Below, one piece after another: positions 1 to 7,724 of a DNA stretch of 29,204 nt (position 1 is its first letter; every line of letters starts with the position of its first letter). Made by a program: the position numbers and the translations under genes. This stretch comes from a virus, in the IMG/VR virus record IMGVR_UViG_3300024308_000015, positions 1 through 29,204 of that record, one strand, 5' to 3'. The notes under the pieces were generated by a model that was not told the DNA's origin, made no database searches, and worked only from the letters and a program-made list of their open reading frames with translations.

Positions 1-103
1 GTGTCAGCGAGAAGAATCGCGACGTATCCGGCTGGCCGTTGGCTTTCGCCAGGCCTGCGGCGTACTTACGCAACATCTGCTCTGCTTTTGGGGTTAATTG
101 CAT
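1..103 (-). CDS. N: Partial duplicate of the major capsid gene start (gpN, first 34 codons)
   Basis: This is the 5' end of the capsid gene, cut by the window edge. The start codon is the complement of cat at 101-103. The same codons occur complete at the right end of the window, where the full 340-residue gene is listed. It should be counted once: in the circular molecule it directly follows the scaffold gene O, with a 28-base gap that holds its ribosome binding site. Confidence 0.9.
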   Translation of the reverse strand, partial: MQLTPKAEQMLRKYAAGLAKANGQPDTSRFFSLT

Positions 104-127
104 TTCGTTTTATCCCTGGAAAGAAAA
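1..127. repeat. Left copy of 127-bp terminal overlap
   Basis: These 127 bases are identical to the last 127 bases of the window. A perfect end overlap of exactly 127 bases is what a de Bruijn assembler leaves when it closes a circle with a k-mer of 127. I therefore read it as an assembly junction inside the capsid gene, not as a biological terminal repeat. Confidence 0.93.
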
Positions 128-131
128 TTGA

Positions 132-1193
132 TTAACAGAAGTCAAACGGCTTGTTGCTGCCGCCTGGCGCATTATTCGGGCGCTGAGTGCCGCCGCTTTC
201 CATCGCTGACAGCTTCGTCAGTACGGTGGTCAGTTGTGTGGTCAGCGTGTCCATCTGGTTACCACCAGACTGGCGACGCGCTGAAAACTCACGGTGACGG
301 CTGCGGCGCGGGCGTTTGGACGGGGTCACGTTGAACGCTTTCATTGCTTTAGCCAGGTTGGCTTTTGCAACGCTGAACTCCGCCGCTTTGACTTCGTCTT
401 CCGGGTTCTCAGCGACATCCTGCGCCAGTTCGGCAACTTCTGCGGCTGCGTCCGCGATCTCTTCGGCAATGTCTGCCACTTCGTCGGCCGCCTGTTCTGG
501 CGTATCAACGTTGTCAGCGTCGCCAGTGGCAGCGTCTTTGCCGCTTTTGACTAAATCCAGCAGTTGCTGGATGAGGGCTTTTAACTCTTCCATTTTCTGT
601 TCCTCGCCCTCGTTGGGCTTGTCGGTGTTAGGTTCTGGTGTTGGCGTGAACTCTTTACGGGCCGAAAATAATTTCGACCAGAAAGAATCTTTTTTTTCAG
701 GCTTGCGTGTTTGCAAATTACCCAGGCTGAATGTTTCCAGGCTTCCGCGTTCCGCGTCCTTTTCTTCTCCAGCCAATACGAATTTAAGTTTTTCAGTTCC
801 CAGGCTTGCCGGAATATCCGTAACGGCCAGCCCGAAAAGATACTCGCGTCCGCTTCCTGCAAAATCAGTGACGAATTCAGCAGACGTAAAAAGCTTTTGG
901 CCCATGCGGTTGGCATCAATTAAAAATTGATTCGGTATTAACTGGGCATACAATTTTGTGACATCACCTTCCGTCTCAACTTTTAGCGCATCGACTTCGC
1001 CCAGGTTACAGGTAAATTCACGCTCGCTGATATCGTATTGCGGGTGATGCGGCCAAATCATCGCCGTGTAGGTTTTACGGGAATAGGTTTCCGCAGCGTC
1101 AATTAACCATTGCGTTTCGATGGTGCGACCGTCCACGGCCTGCCCGGATGTGGCAATGCATATCCAATCAGTTCGGTAACTGGGTTGCGTCAT
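132..1193 (-). CDS. O: Capsid scaffolding protein / serine protease (P2 gpO-like)
   Basis: This 353-residue protein matches P2 gpO in layout. An N-terminal protease domain (about residues 1-165) is followed by a charged linker and an Ala/Glu-rich, probably coiled-coil scaffold domain (about 200-280), then a basic, low-complexity tail. Candidate catalytic residues at the P2-like spacing are Asp21 (AVDGRT), His49/His50 (WPHHPQ) and Ser104 (LFTSAEF). In this family the protein directs procapsid assembly and cleaves itself and the capsid protein. The ATG at 1193 has AAAGGT upstream. It is the first gene of the leftward late operon, with the capsid gene directly downstream. An in-frame ATG at 593 behind a GAGGA-type site could give a separate scaffold-only product (see findings). 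Confidence 0.93.
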   Translation of the reverse strand: MTQPSYRTDWICIATSGQAVDGRTIETQWLIDAAETYSRKTYTAMIWPHHPQYDISEREFTCNLGEVDALKVETEGDVTKLYAQLIPNQFLIDANRMGQKLFTSAEFVTDFAGSGREYLFGLAVTDIPASLGTEKLKFVLAGEEKDAERGSLETFSLGNLQTRKPEKKDSFWSKLFSARKEFTPTPEPNTDKPNEGEEQKMEELKALIQQLLDLVKSGKDAATGDADNVDTPEQAADEVADIAEEIADAAAEVAELAQDVAENPEDEVKAAEFSVAKANLAKAMKAFNVTPSKRPRRSRHREFSARRQSGGNQMDTLTTQLTTVLTKLSAMESGGTQRPNNAPGGSNKPFDFC

Positions 1194-1368
1194 AACTGAC
1201 CTTTAATAATGGAATGAATAAAACAATTCGTTTGTGATGGTCAGTATTGCCAATTAAATAAAACTGCGCGACCGCTTTATTTCTTATGTATTCGGTTATA
1301 AGTGGTTAGCCACCTTTTACCGATATTTAATTATCAATATGGTTAAATAATCCCGTCATAATAGCCTC
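1194..1368. promoter_or_regulatory. Divergent late promoter region between O and P
   Basis: This AT-rich 175-bp gap separates the two diverging late operons. In P2 the same spot carries two Ogr-activated promoters. It contains GGTTA three times (1294, 1304, 1341) and a small inverted repeat GTGG-TTAG-CCAC at 1302-1313. The exact P2 activator site TGT-N12-ACA is not present: the only two TGT triplets (1233, 1287) lack ACA at the right distance. Promoter function is inferred from position; the binding site is unresolved. Confidence 0.6.
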
Positions 1369-3186
1369 ATGGCTAAATATTCCGATGAATTAAAAGAAGC
1401 GGCCCGCACGCTTTACATTAAAAGCTGGACGCCGAAAGATATTGCGCAGGAATTGAATATTCCCCCGCGTACCATTTACCACTGGGCTGACGTCGGAGAG
1501 TGGGCATCACTGCTGCCTGTCGAATCAGTGGAAAATGTCATCGCCCGCCGCATCGACCAGCTCTCCCGCCGTGAGAAAAAAACGGCCCTTGAACTGGAAG
1601 AACTGCGTGATCTGATTGCCCATCACGTCAAGCTGATGGCGCAGCGTAATAAGCACGCCGAAAAGCTGGCCGAAATTCAGGCCAAAAAAGCCTCTTATGA
1701 CGGGGAAGGTTACTGCCTCAGTAGCGCAGGCGGTGAACCTGGGGAAAGGGAAGGAAAGCGCCGGTATAAGAAAAACGACGTTTCCGGCCTGACGCCTGAA
1801 ATGCTCGACACCTGGGCGCGGGAACATCTGTTCGAATATCAGCTACATTGCCGCGAGCACAAAGGCGAAGACTGGCGCTTTATTCTTAAAAGCCGCCAGG
1901 TTGGCATGACCTACTATTTTGCGTGGGAAGCCTTCGAAGATGCCGTCATAAGCGGTGACAACCAGGTCTTTTTCTCCGCATCCCGCGCACAGTCGGAAAT
2001 CTTCCGCGAATACATCGTCCAGATTGCACAAAACCATTTCGGCATCACGCTGACCGGCAAAAATATTCGCCTCAGCAACGGCGCAATCCTGCGCTTTCTG
2101 TCCACAAACGCCAGCACCGCGCAGGGCTTTAACGGCCACCTTTACGGTGATGAAGTCTTCTGGATCCCGAAATTCACGCGCCTGCATGAAGTCGCCAGCG
2201 CAATGGCGACGCATAACAAGTACCGGACGACCTACTTTTCAACGCCCAGCGCGAAAACGCACCAGGCGTACCCGGTATGGACTGGCGAGGAATGGCGCGG
2301 CGACGATCCTAAGCGTAAAGGGATTGAGTTTCCGAAAGAAAACGCTATGCGCCAGGGCATCATCTGCCCGGATGGGATCTGGCGTTACATCATCACGATG
2401 GAAGACGCCATCAAGGGCGGGCTGGGTGCGCTCGTCGATATCGAACGACTGCGCAACAAATACAACCCGACCGCGTTCGCCATGCTTTACATGTGCCAGT
2501 TTGTTGACAGCAAAGACGCGGTCTTCAAATTCTCCGCACTGGTTGGCTGTGAAGTGGACCGGGCCACGTGGGGCGATTTTGACCCGACCGCCGCGCGGCC
2601 ATTTGGAAACCGCGAAGTGTGGGCGGGCTTCGACCCGTCGCGCTCCGGCGACAACTCCACTTTTGTGATAATCGCGCCACCCATTCACGACGGTGAACGC
2701 TTCCGCGTGCTGGCCTGCTGGCAATGGCAGGGCTTTAACTTTAGCTGGCAGGCCGACCAGATCCGGCAGCTTATGCGCCGCTTCAATATTACCTATATCG
2801 GGATCGACACAACCGGCATCGGCGTAAACGTGTATGACCTGGTCAGCAAGTTTGCCCCACGCGAAGCAACCGCCATTCGATACAGCGTTGAAAGTAAAAA
2901 CCGCCTGGTGTGGAAGATGATCGACGTTGTGGAACACAAGCGCATTGAATGGGCGAAAGACGCCATAGACGAAGCCAGCAAAGAGCGCGTAGAAATTCCG
3001 GCGTCGTTTATGGCTATCCGGCGCACCACTACAAAAAGCGGCAATGAACTGACGTTCGTTGCCGAACGCTCAGACGCAACCGGCCACGCGGACGTTTTCT
3101 TTGCTATCTCACACGCCGTAATAAACGAACCTATCGATCACGAATTTGAACGCCCATCGACCTGGGCTTTTGGGAATGCAGCATGA
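1369..3186 (+). CDS. P: Terminase large subunit, ATPase/nuclease (P2 gpP-like)
   Basis: This 605-residue terminase packages DNA into procapsids. It begins with a helix-turn-helix (about 8-42, ending PPRTIYHWAD), which is normal for the P2 family. A coiled, variable linker follows (about 60-140). The ATPase has a Walker A-like KSRQVGMT (174-181) and Walker B LYGDE (258-262). The nuclease domain shows Asp422 in GFDPSRSGDNS, Asp480 in GIDTTGIG and Asp575 in TGHADVFF, the usual acidic triad. It is slightly longer than P2 gpP; the extra length is a Gly/Glu-rich stretch near 110-132. It is the first gene of the rightward late operon, and its stop overlaps the portal start (ATGA). The ribosome binding site before the ATG is weak. 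Confidence 0.95.
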   Translation: MAKYSDELKEAARTLYIKSWTPKDIAQELNIPPRTIYHWADVGEWASLLPVESVENVIARRIDQLSRREKKTALELEELRDLIAHHVKLMAQRNKHAEKLAEIQAKKASYDGEGYCLSSAGGEPGEREGKRRYKKNDVSGLTPEMLDTWAREHLFEYQLHCREHKGEDWRFILKSRQVGMTYYFAWEAFEDAVISGDNQVFFSASRAQSEIFREYIVQIAQNHFGITLTGKNIRLSNGAILRFLSTNASTAQGFNGHLYGDEVFWIPKFTRLHEVASAMATHNKYRTTYFSTPSAKTHQAYPVWTGEEWRGDDPKRKGIEFPKENAMRQGIICPDGIWRYIITMEDAIKGGLGALVDIERLRNKYNPTAFAMLYMCQFVDSKDAVFKFSALVGCEVDRATWGDFDPTAARPFGNREVWAGFDPSRSGDNSTFVIIAPPIHDGERFRVLACWQWQGFNFSWQADQIRQLMRRFNITYIGIDTTGIGVNVYDLVSKFAPREATAIRYSVESKNRLVWKMIDVVEHKRIEWAKDAIDEASKERVEIPASFMAIRRTTTKSGNELTFVAERSDATGHADVFFAISHAVINEPIDHEFERPSTWAFGNAA

Positions 3187-4247
3187 CAACAAAGAAACAG
3201 CGTAAAGCGAAAAAATTCAGGGCAACGACCGGCAACAACGTTGAAGCGTTTACGCCAGGGCGCGGCAGCGTGATCACCTTTGGCGAACCGGAACCCATCC
3301 TGACGACCGGCACCGATTATCACAATATCTGGTATGACAACGAGGCGGATCACTGGCGGCTTCCGATTGACCGGCTGGCGCTGGCTCAGTTGCCGAACCT
3401 TAACGGCCAGCATGGTGGCGTATTGTATGCACGGCGCAATATGGTTGCCGGTGGCTATATCAGCGGCGGTCTGACGCCGGACCAGGTCGAACAAGCGGTC
3501 TTTGATTATCTGCTGTTTGGCGACGTCGCAATCCTGAAAATTCGTAACGTATTCGGGGAGGTGATCGACCTGCTGCCGCTGCCGTCGCTTTATCTGCGCT
3601 GCCGGAAAGACGGAACGTTCGCCATTCTTCAGGAGGGACCAGCGCTGATTTATGACCCGGAAGACATTGTCTTCTTTAAAATGTATGACCCGCGTCAGCA
3701 GGTCTACGGCCTGCCGGATTACATCGGCGGGATCCATTCCGTTTTACTTAACAGCGAAGCGACCATCTTCCGCCGCCGCTACTACAACAACGGTGCGCAT
3801 ATGGGCTTTATTCTGTATACCAGCGACCCAAATTTAACGCTGGAAATGGAAAACGAAATCAAAGACAAGATTGCGCAGTCCAAAGGGCTGGGCAACTTCC
3901 GCAACATGTTTATCAACATCCCGAAAGGCGACCCGGATGGGGTCAAAATCCTGCCGGTGGGGGAAGTCAGCGCAAAGGACGAATTCCAGAACATCAAAGG
4001 GATCACCGCGCAGGATATCTTTACCGCGCACCGTTTCCCGGCAGGGCTGGCGGGCATCATCCCGACGAACGGCGCGGTAATGGGTAACCCTGAAACCGCC
4101 CGCACGACCTACCGGAAAGACGAAGTTATCCCGCTGCAGCGTAAATTTATGAATGGTGTTAACAATGACCCGGAAATCCCGCCGCGCTTACACCTTAATT
4201 TTGATGTTGAATTGCCGGTCATTGATGCCGATAAGGGCGAAAAATGA
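3183..4247 (+). CDS. Q: Portal protein (P2 gpQ-like)
   Basis: This 354-residue portal protein forms the ring through which DNA enters the head and to which the tail joins. The length is close to P2 gpQ (344). Family hallmarks include the YHNIWYDNEADHWRLPIDR segment near residue 40, RRYYNNGAHMGFI near 198 and the C-terminal HRFPAGLAG followed by MGNPETARTTY. It starts at an ATG overlapping the terminase stop (ATGA), so translation of P and Q is probably coupled. Its own stop codon also overlaps an ATG in the frame of the downstream activator gene. Confidence 0.95.
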   Translation: MTTKKQRKAKKFRATTGNNVEAFTPGRGSVITFGEPEPILTTGTDYHNIWYDNEADHWRLPIDRLALAQLPNLNGQHGGVLYARRNMVAGGYISGGLTPDQVEQAVFDYLLFGDVAILKIRNVFGEVIDLLPLPSLYLRCRKDGTFAILQEGPALIYDPEDIVFFKMYDPRQQVYGLPDYIGGIHSVLLNSEATIFRRRYYNNGAHMGFILYTSDPNLTLEMENEIKDKIAQSKGLGNFRNMFINIPKGDPDGVKILPVGEVSAKDEFQNIKGITAQDIFTAHRFPAGLAGIIPTNGAVMGNPETARTTYRKDEVIPLQRKFMNGVNNDPEIPPRLHLNFDVELPVIDADKGEK

Positions 4248-4303
4248 ACGTAATTAGTTTAAAATCATCCCCATTGTTAGCAATGGCGTGCGGGGTGGTG
4301 AAC

Positions 4304-4570
4304 ATGCGAGTTTTTAAAATTAAATGTCCTGAATGCGGTCAACCGGCCATCATTCGTAAATCTGACTGGAAGGATAAAAAACTGGCGGATTTATACTGCG
4401 CGTGCACCGAAGTTGAATGCGGCCACACGTTTGTGTTTAACGCCTCGTTTTCTCACACGCTCAGCCCCAGCGGGCTGACCGGTAACAAGCTGGTCAAATT
4501 CCTGATTGACAGGCTCAAGCCAGAAGAACGCCAGTTCGCACTGGACCTGCTCAACGGACAGACCGCATAA
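4304..4570 (+). CDS. ogr: Late transcription activator, Ogr/Delta-like zinc finger
   Basis: This 88-residue protein begins MRVFKIKCPECG and carries four cysteines in the Ogr/Delta pattern: C-x2-C (CPEC), then C-ACTEVE-C with the last Cys in VECGHTFVF. The C-terminal half is helical and charged. Proteins of this family bind late promoters and recruit RNA polymerase through its alpha subunit. I chose the ATG at 4304 because family members start within a few residues of the first CxxC and a GGGGTGG stretch lies upstream. An in-frame ATG at 4244 overlaps the portal stop (ATGA) and would add 20 residues. In P2, ogr follows D; here it follows Q, which makes late activation self-reinforcing. Another short zinc-ribbon gene sits at the P2 ogr position. 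Confidence 0.85.
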   Translation: MRVFKIKCPECGQPAIIRKSDWKDKKLADLYCACTEVECGHTFVFNASFSHTLSPSGLTGNKLVKFLIDRLKPEERQFALDLLNGQTA

Positions 4571-4573
4571 AAG

Positions 4574-4596
4574 AAGCCCGCATCAGCGGGCTTTTT
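4574..4596. terminator. Bidirectional intrinsic terminator between ogr and the early operon
   Basis: An 8-bp stem AAGCCCGC / GCGGGCTT with loop ATCA lies three bases after the ogr stop. T runs flank it in both directions (TTTTT on the plus strand; TTCTTTT on the minus strand). It separates convergent transcription of ogr and the early operon. Confidence 0.85.
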
Positions 4597-4793
4597 CATT
4601 TGCAATTGCCGTTAATCACCACCCTGAACCTAAGACCCAGCATTGACGGCTTCCCAACACCCACGCCACCTTTACACCAGGTATCAATTACTTTTTCTGT
4701 CACGACCTTAATCGACGACTTTTCCCAGCGCCAGCCGGTCACCACACCCATGACAGTATTTCTTCTGTTGTTAAAACAAACCCTGATTCTCAC
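4596..4793 (-). CDS. Hypothetical 65-aa basic protein, last gene of early operon
   Basis: A GTG start at 4793 is preceded by an excellent ribosome binding site (AAAGGAGAGG, seven-base spacing). That makes this short reading frame credible despite its size. The protein is 65 residues, basic and without a membrane segment; it begins RIRVCFNNRRNTVMG and ends RFRVVINGNCK. It lies 97 bp downstream of gpA and its stop codon touches the shared terminator. I do not recognise it. P2 relatives commonly carry unrelated small genes here, sometimes host-interaction or superinfection-exclusion genes, but nothing in the sequence shows this one has such a role. Confidence 0.6.
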   Translation of the reverse strand: MRIRVCFNNRRNTVMGVVTGWRWEKSSIKVVTEKVIDTWCKGGVGVGKPSMLGLRFRVVINGNCK

Positions 4794-4890
4794 TTTGCCT
4801 CTCCTTTGAAAAGACGCGGACTCTTTGCCGCCCGCACCCGCAGAATCCCGCCGCCCATCGCAACCAGTTGCGACGGCCAGCGAGATTTAT

Positions 4891-7500
4891 TTATCGTTTC
4901 GGTGGCTGACTCTCAGCGGCGGCCACCATTTTTCTGTATTCACCAACTGGATCGAACCGCAACCGCAACACATCCACGCCGTGGTTATCCCTCATTCGTT
5001 CCCATAACTTATTTACCGTGCCGGATCCGTCGTTTTGCTGACGTGTGATTAACTCGCCGTCCGAACTGGCGCGGTAAACCTGCCCGTTAATTTCCAGCCT
5101 GCTGCCTTTCAGCAGTGAAATTGCCTGGGCTTCGGAAACGTCCAGCCCATAAAGGGCGGCATCCTCCTGCAAACTGGCAACCGCGGGCGCGAGCGCGGCC
5201 CGCCTGACGCTTTCCTCTGCCGATTTTGTGTTGATTTTCTCCACTGCAGCACGCCAGGCGACATCCAGTTCACTGCCCGGGTCATACGGTGAAGCCGCTT
5301 TCACTCTCCTGACGGGTCCTTCTCGCAAGCGGCGAACCAGCTTGCGCCGCGTTGCTGCGTCCATGTTTTCAAAATCGACCATTTCTTCCTCTGAATCGTC
5401 TGTCACATCCTCCACGTCTGGCGCAAAATCGGTGATTTTTTCGTCTTCCGTAGAGTTATTGACAGAACTCCAAGCGTCGCCGGTTGGCGACGGCAAAAGG
5501 TCAACCCCCAAACCGGGGCCACTTTTGGCCTCGGTGGCGGCTTTAGATTTGGCGCGGATTGTCCACTTAACCAGACGCGTGCAAATGCGGGAGGCATCGC
5601 CCAGGCGCGGCGACCAGACCCCGAAGACCTTTTCCGGGATCTCACAGTAAGCATTCATTTCATCGGCTGGCTGATAGGCGAGGCGGACGACATAGTTTTC
5701 ACGCGGGATCAACACACCGCCCTGGCGCAATATGTATGTGGCGAAGCAACCCACATCGGCGGCGGCGCAGACCGCATCCATTTCGGGATCGGCCAGCATT
5801 GCCGCGCCACGTTTGAAGGTATTCGCAATTTTGCGCTGGCTGGTTAGCTGGTTGCTCAGTTTGCGCAGTTCGCGATAAACGGACACAGGCGGCTGGCCCA
5901 GCGGCTGAAACTGACGGATGCGGTGAAGCGATGCCCACGCCATTGCATATTTGGCCGTTTCATTCAGCGGCTTGCCCGTCTCGTCGTCCAGCTCACCGGC
6001 CAGCGCGTGGCCGTCGATATTTTTGGAAATATATTTCGCGATATAGGCCGTTGCTGACCCTTTGCGCGGGTCCATTTTTTTGGACTTGAAGCGAGCGCCG
6101 GTATTGCGGCCCAGTTCGGCGCGGTCTTCTTTGGTGAAGTATTCGCGCAATATTGCGACCGTGGCTTTTACTTCCGCCTGCGGCATGAATAACAGGGCGT
6201 GCCAGTGTGGCGTCCCGTCGTGGTGTGGCTCTGCGACACGGAAACCATAGGGACGTAAATCTTCACGCTTCAGTTTGGCGGTTGCGCGGTTCCAGACGCG
6301 GCATAAATACCGCTGCGCCTGGGCAACGGTGGTGTGATTCCACTTGCTGTTATGGTGACCGGATTCGACATTGCTGTGATATTTGGACGGGCAAGTGATG
6401 GTCAGGAAGATGCCCACATCGCCGCGCTGTTGTGCGACAAGCTCCACGCCAGCCATACGCGCCATTAGCTCATGGCGTCGGATCGCCGGATTGGATGTGG
6501 ACTTGTTAATCATATCTTCAAGCGATGAAACGTTGCCGTCTTCGTCGACAAGCTCATGACTCTTGAAAAATTCGCGGTTCTTCCGGCGCTGTTCCTGCCA
6601 CTCAACCAGGCTTGAAGCGCTTACATAGGCGTGGGCCTTGCGATGAACTGCGCCGATTGCACGCAACTGGTTTTCGCGCCAGTCACAGCGCAGACGCCAG
6701 ATTTTGCGACCCCACCAGTCCGGCGAGCACATACGCAGAATGGCAGTAAAGATCCGCTCACGTTCCCACGGCGCTGTCCATGCCGGAGGCACAATCCGCA
6801 AGGCCAGCATTTCGCGGCCCAGGTGGCAATAAATCCAGTCCAGTTCTTCAATGCTCATGCCCTCGGCGGTCAGGCCCAAAGCGGCGCATTCGGTTTCAAG
6901 CATTTCAGCAAGGCGGTTAGCAATTTCATGCGCAGCGCTTAATGCCTCCCGCTTTGTGAAATCTGCCAGGCGTTGCCAGCGGCCATGCCAGTAGGCGGCC
7001 AGTTCGCTGTTAACGTCTGTCGCAACGCCTTGTTTGCTGCGCACGACATCAAGACGCAGTAATGATTTTTTCACGGTCCCCATAAGAAAATCATTAATGT
7101 GTCGGGCTTCACGGTTGGCGCGTAACCAGTCGATTTTTTTGCGCCAGACTTCGCGGATAAAAAACGGCTCAGACAACAAACGGGCCTCCACACCTTCCGG
7201 CGTGCTGGCCCATGCGGCTGCGGCGGCCTTTGCGGCGTCCATGTCTTTTCTGACCATTTCTTGATGTACGGCTAACGGCAGGCCGTGCGGCTCGTATTTG
7301 TCCAGCGCATGGATCAGCGCTCCCCGATTGCGAACCTCAGCCGGGTTATAACCGGCGCGTTTGATAAGTCGGTCGATATGCTTTTCAACGGCAGGATGAT
7401 GCGCCACCGCCCCGGCGAGCGGGGCGAGCTTTGCAGATTCAAAGGTAAACGCCCCGATAGAGGGGCGAGGTTTATTCCAGGGCCAGGCGAAATCCGTCAT
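4891..7500 (-). CDS. A: Rolling-circle replication initiator (P2 gpA-like HUH endonuclease)
   Basis: This 869-residue replication initiator nicks the origin, stays covalently attached through tyrosine and starts rolling-circle replication. The motif order is that of the phage GPA family. Motif I is FLTITCPS (365-372). The metal-binding HUH-type motif is PHWH in EPHHDGTPHWHALLF (His432, His434). Two catalytic tyrosines, Tyr486 and Tyr490, lie in ATAYIAKYISK. The N-terminal 340 residues form the family-specific helical part. The C-terminal 200 residues are acidic and more variable. It is longer than P2 gpA (about 761 residues). The ATG overlaps the stop of the upstream 75-residue gene (ATGA). 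In P2 the origin lies inside gene A itself; I could not place it here by eye. Confidence 0.95.
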   Translation of the reverse strand: MTDFAWPWNKPRPSIGAFTFESAKLAPLAGAVAHHPAVEKHIDRLIKRAGYNPAEVRNRGALIHALDKYEPHGLPLAVHQEMVRKDMDAAKAAAAAWASTPEGVEARLLSEPFFIREVWRKKIDWLRANREARHINDFLMGTVKKSLLRLDVVRSKQGVATDVNSELAAYWHGRWQRLADFTKREALSAAHEIANRLAEMLETECAALGLTAEGMSIEELDWIYCHLGREMLALRIVPPAWTAPWERERIFTAILRMCSPDWWGRKIWRLRCDWRENQLRAIGAVHRKAHAYVSASSLVEWQEQRRKNREFFKSHELVDEDGNVSSLEDMINKSTSNPAIRRHELMARMAGVELVAQQRGDVGIFLTITCPSKYHSNVESGHHNSKWNHTTVAQAQRYLCRVWNRATAKLKREDLRPYGFRVAEPHHDGTPHWHALLFMPQAEVKATVAILREYFTKEDRAELGRNTGARFKSKKMDPRKGSATAYIAKYISKNIDGHALAGELDDETGKPLNETAKYAMAWASLHRIRQFQPLGQPPVSVYRELRKLSNQLTSQRKIANTFKRGAAMLADPEMDAVCAAADVGCFATYILRQGGVLIPRENYVVRLAYQPADEMNAYCEIPEKVFGVWSPRLGDASRICTRLVKWTIRAKSKAATEAKSGPGLGVDLLPSPTGDAWSSVNNSTEDEKITDFAPDVEDVTDDSEEEMVDFENMDAATRRKLVRRLREGPVRRVKAASPYDPGSELDVAWRAAVEKINTKSAEESVRRAALAPAVASLQEDAALYGLDVSEAQAISLLKGSRLEINGQVYRASSDGELITRQQNDGSGTVNKLWERMRDNHGVDVLRLRFDPVGEYRKMVAAAESQPPKR

Positions 7501-7724
7501 TTCTTACTTTCCACGTTGTACTTTTCGTGGGTCAGCAATGACCAGACCTTGCCGCCGTCCTTACTCAACAACCGCCAGCGGCAACCCAGACGGATCACCA
7601 GGTAATGATGTGGCGCAATGCGGGAAAAATTTCTCCGACCTTTCACGTACTGGCTTAATTCAGCGGTTGCACGCTTGCTTACGCACAGCGGTGCGGCGCA
7701 TGAAATCTGCAAACGGGTAGTCAC
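7497..7724 (-). CDS. Hypothetical 75-aa early protein, GTG start
   Basis: This 75-residue reading frame is bounded by two stop/start overlaps. Its GTG (7724) shares bases with the Dam stop (GTGA), and its own stop shares bases with the gpA start (ATGA). That arrangement strongly argues for translation as part of the operon and fixes the GTG as the start; an upstream in-frame start at 7802 would run deep into dam. The protein has one early Cys pair (ISCAAPLC) and a basic, aromatic C-terminal half (YLVIRLGCRWRLLSKDGGKVWSLLTHEKYN). I do not recognise a family. The position beside gpA suggests a replication-linked role, but this is inference only. Confidence 0.7.
   Translation of the reverse strand: MTTRLQISCAAPLCVSKRATAELSQYVKGRRNFSRIAPHHYLVIRLGCRWRLLSKDGGKVWSLLTHEKYNVESKK

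Noticed and set aside
581-930. Overlapping open frames inside gene O on both strands
   Set aside because: They are out-of-frame shadows of the protease-scaffold gene; only the in-frame internal ATG at 593 was kept as a possibility.
1233-1304. P2-type Ogr site TGT-N12-ACA in the divergent late region
   Set aside because: Both TGT triplets were checked at the required distance; neither is followed by ACA.
4600-5048. Open frames on the plus strand after ogr (69, 80 and 60 codons)
   Set aside because: They lie beyond the bidirectional terminator, antisense to the 65-aa gene and to the 3' end of gpA, and have no ribosome binding sites.
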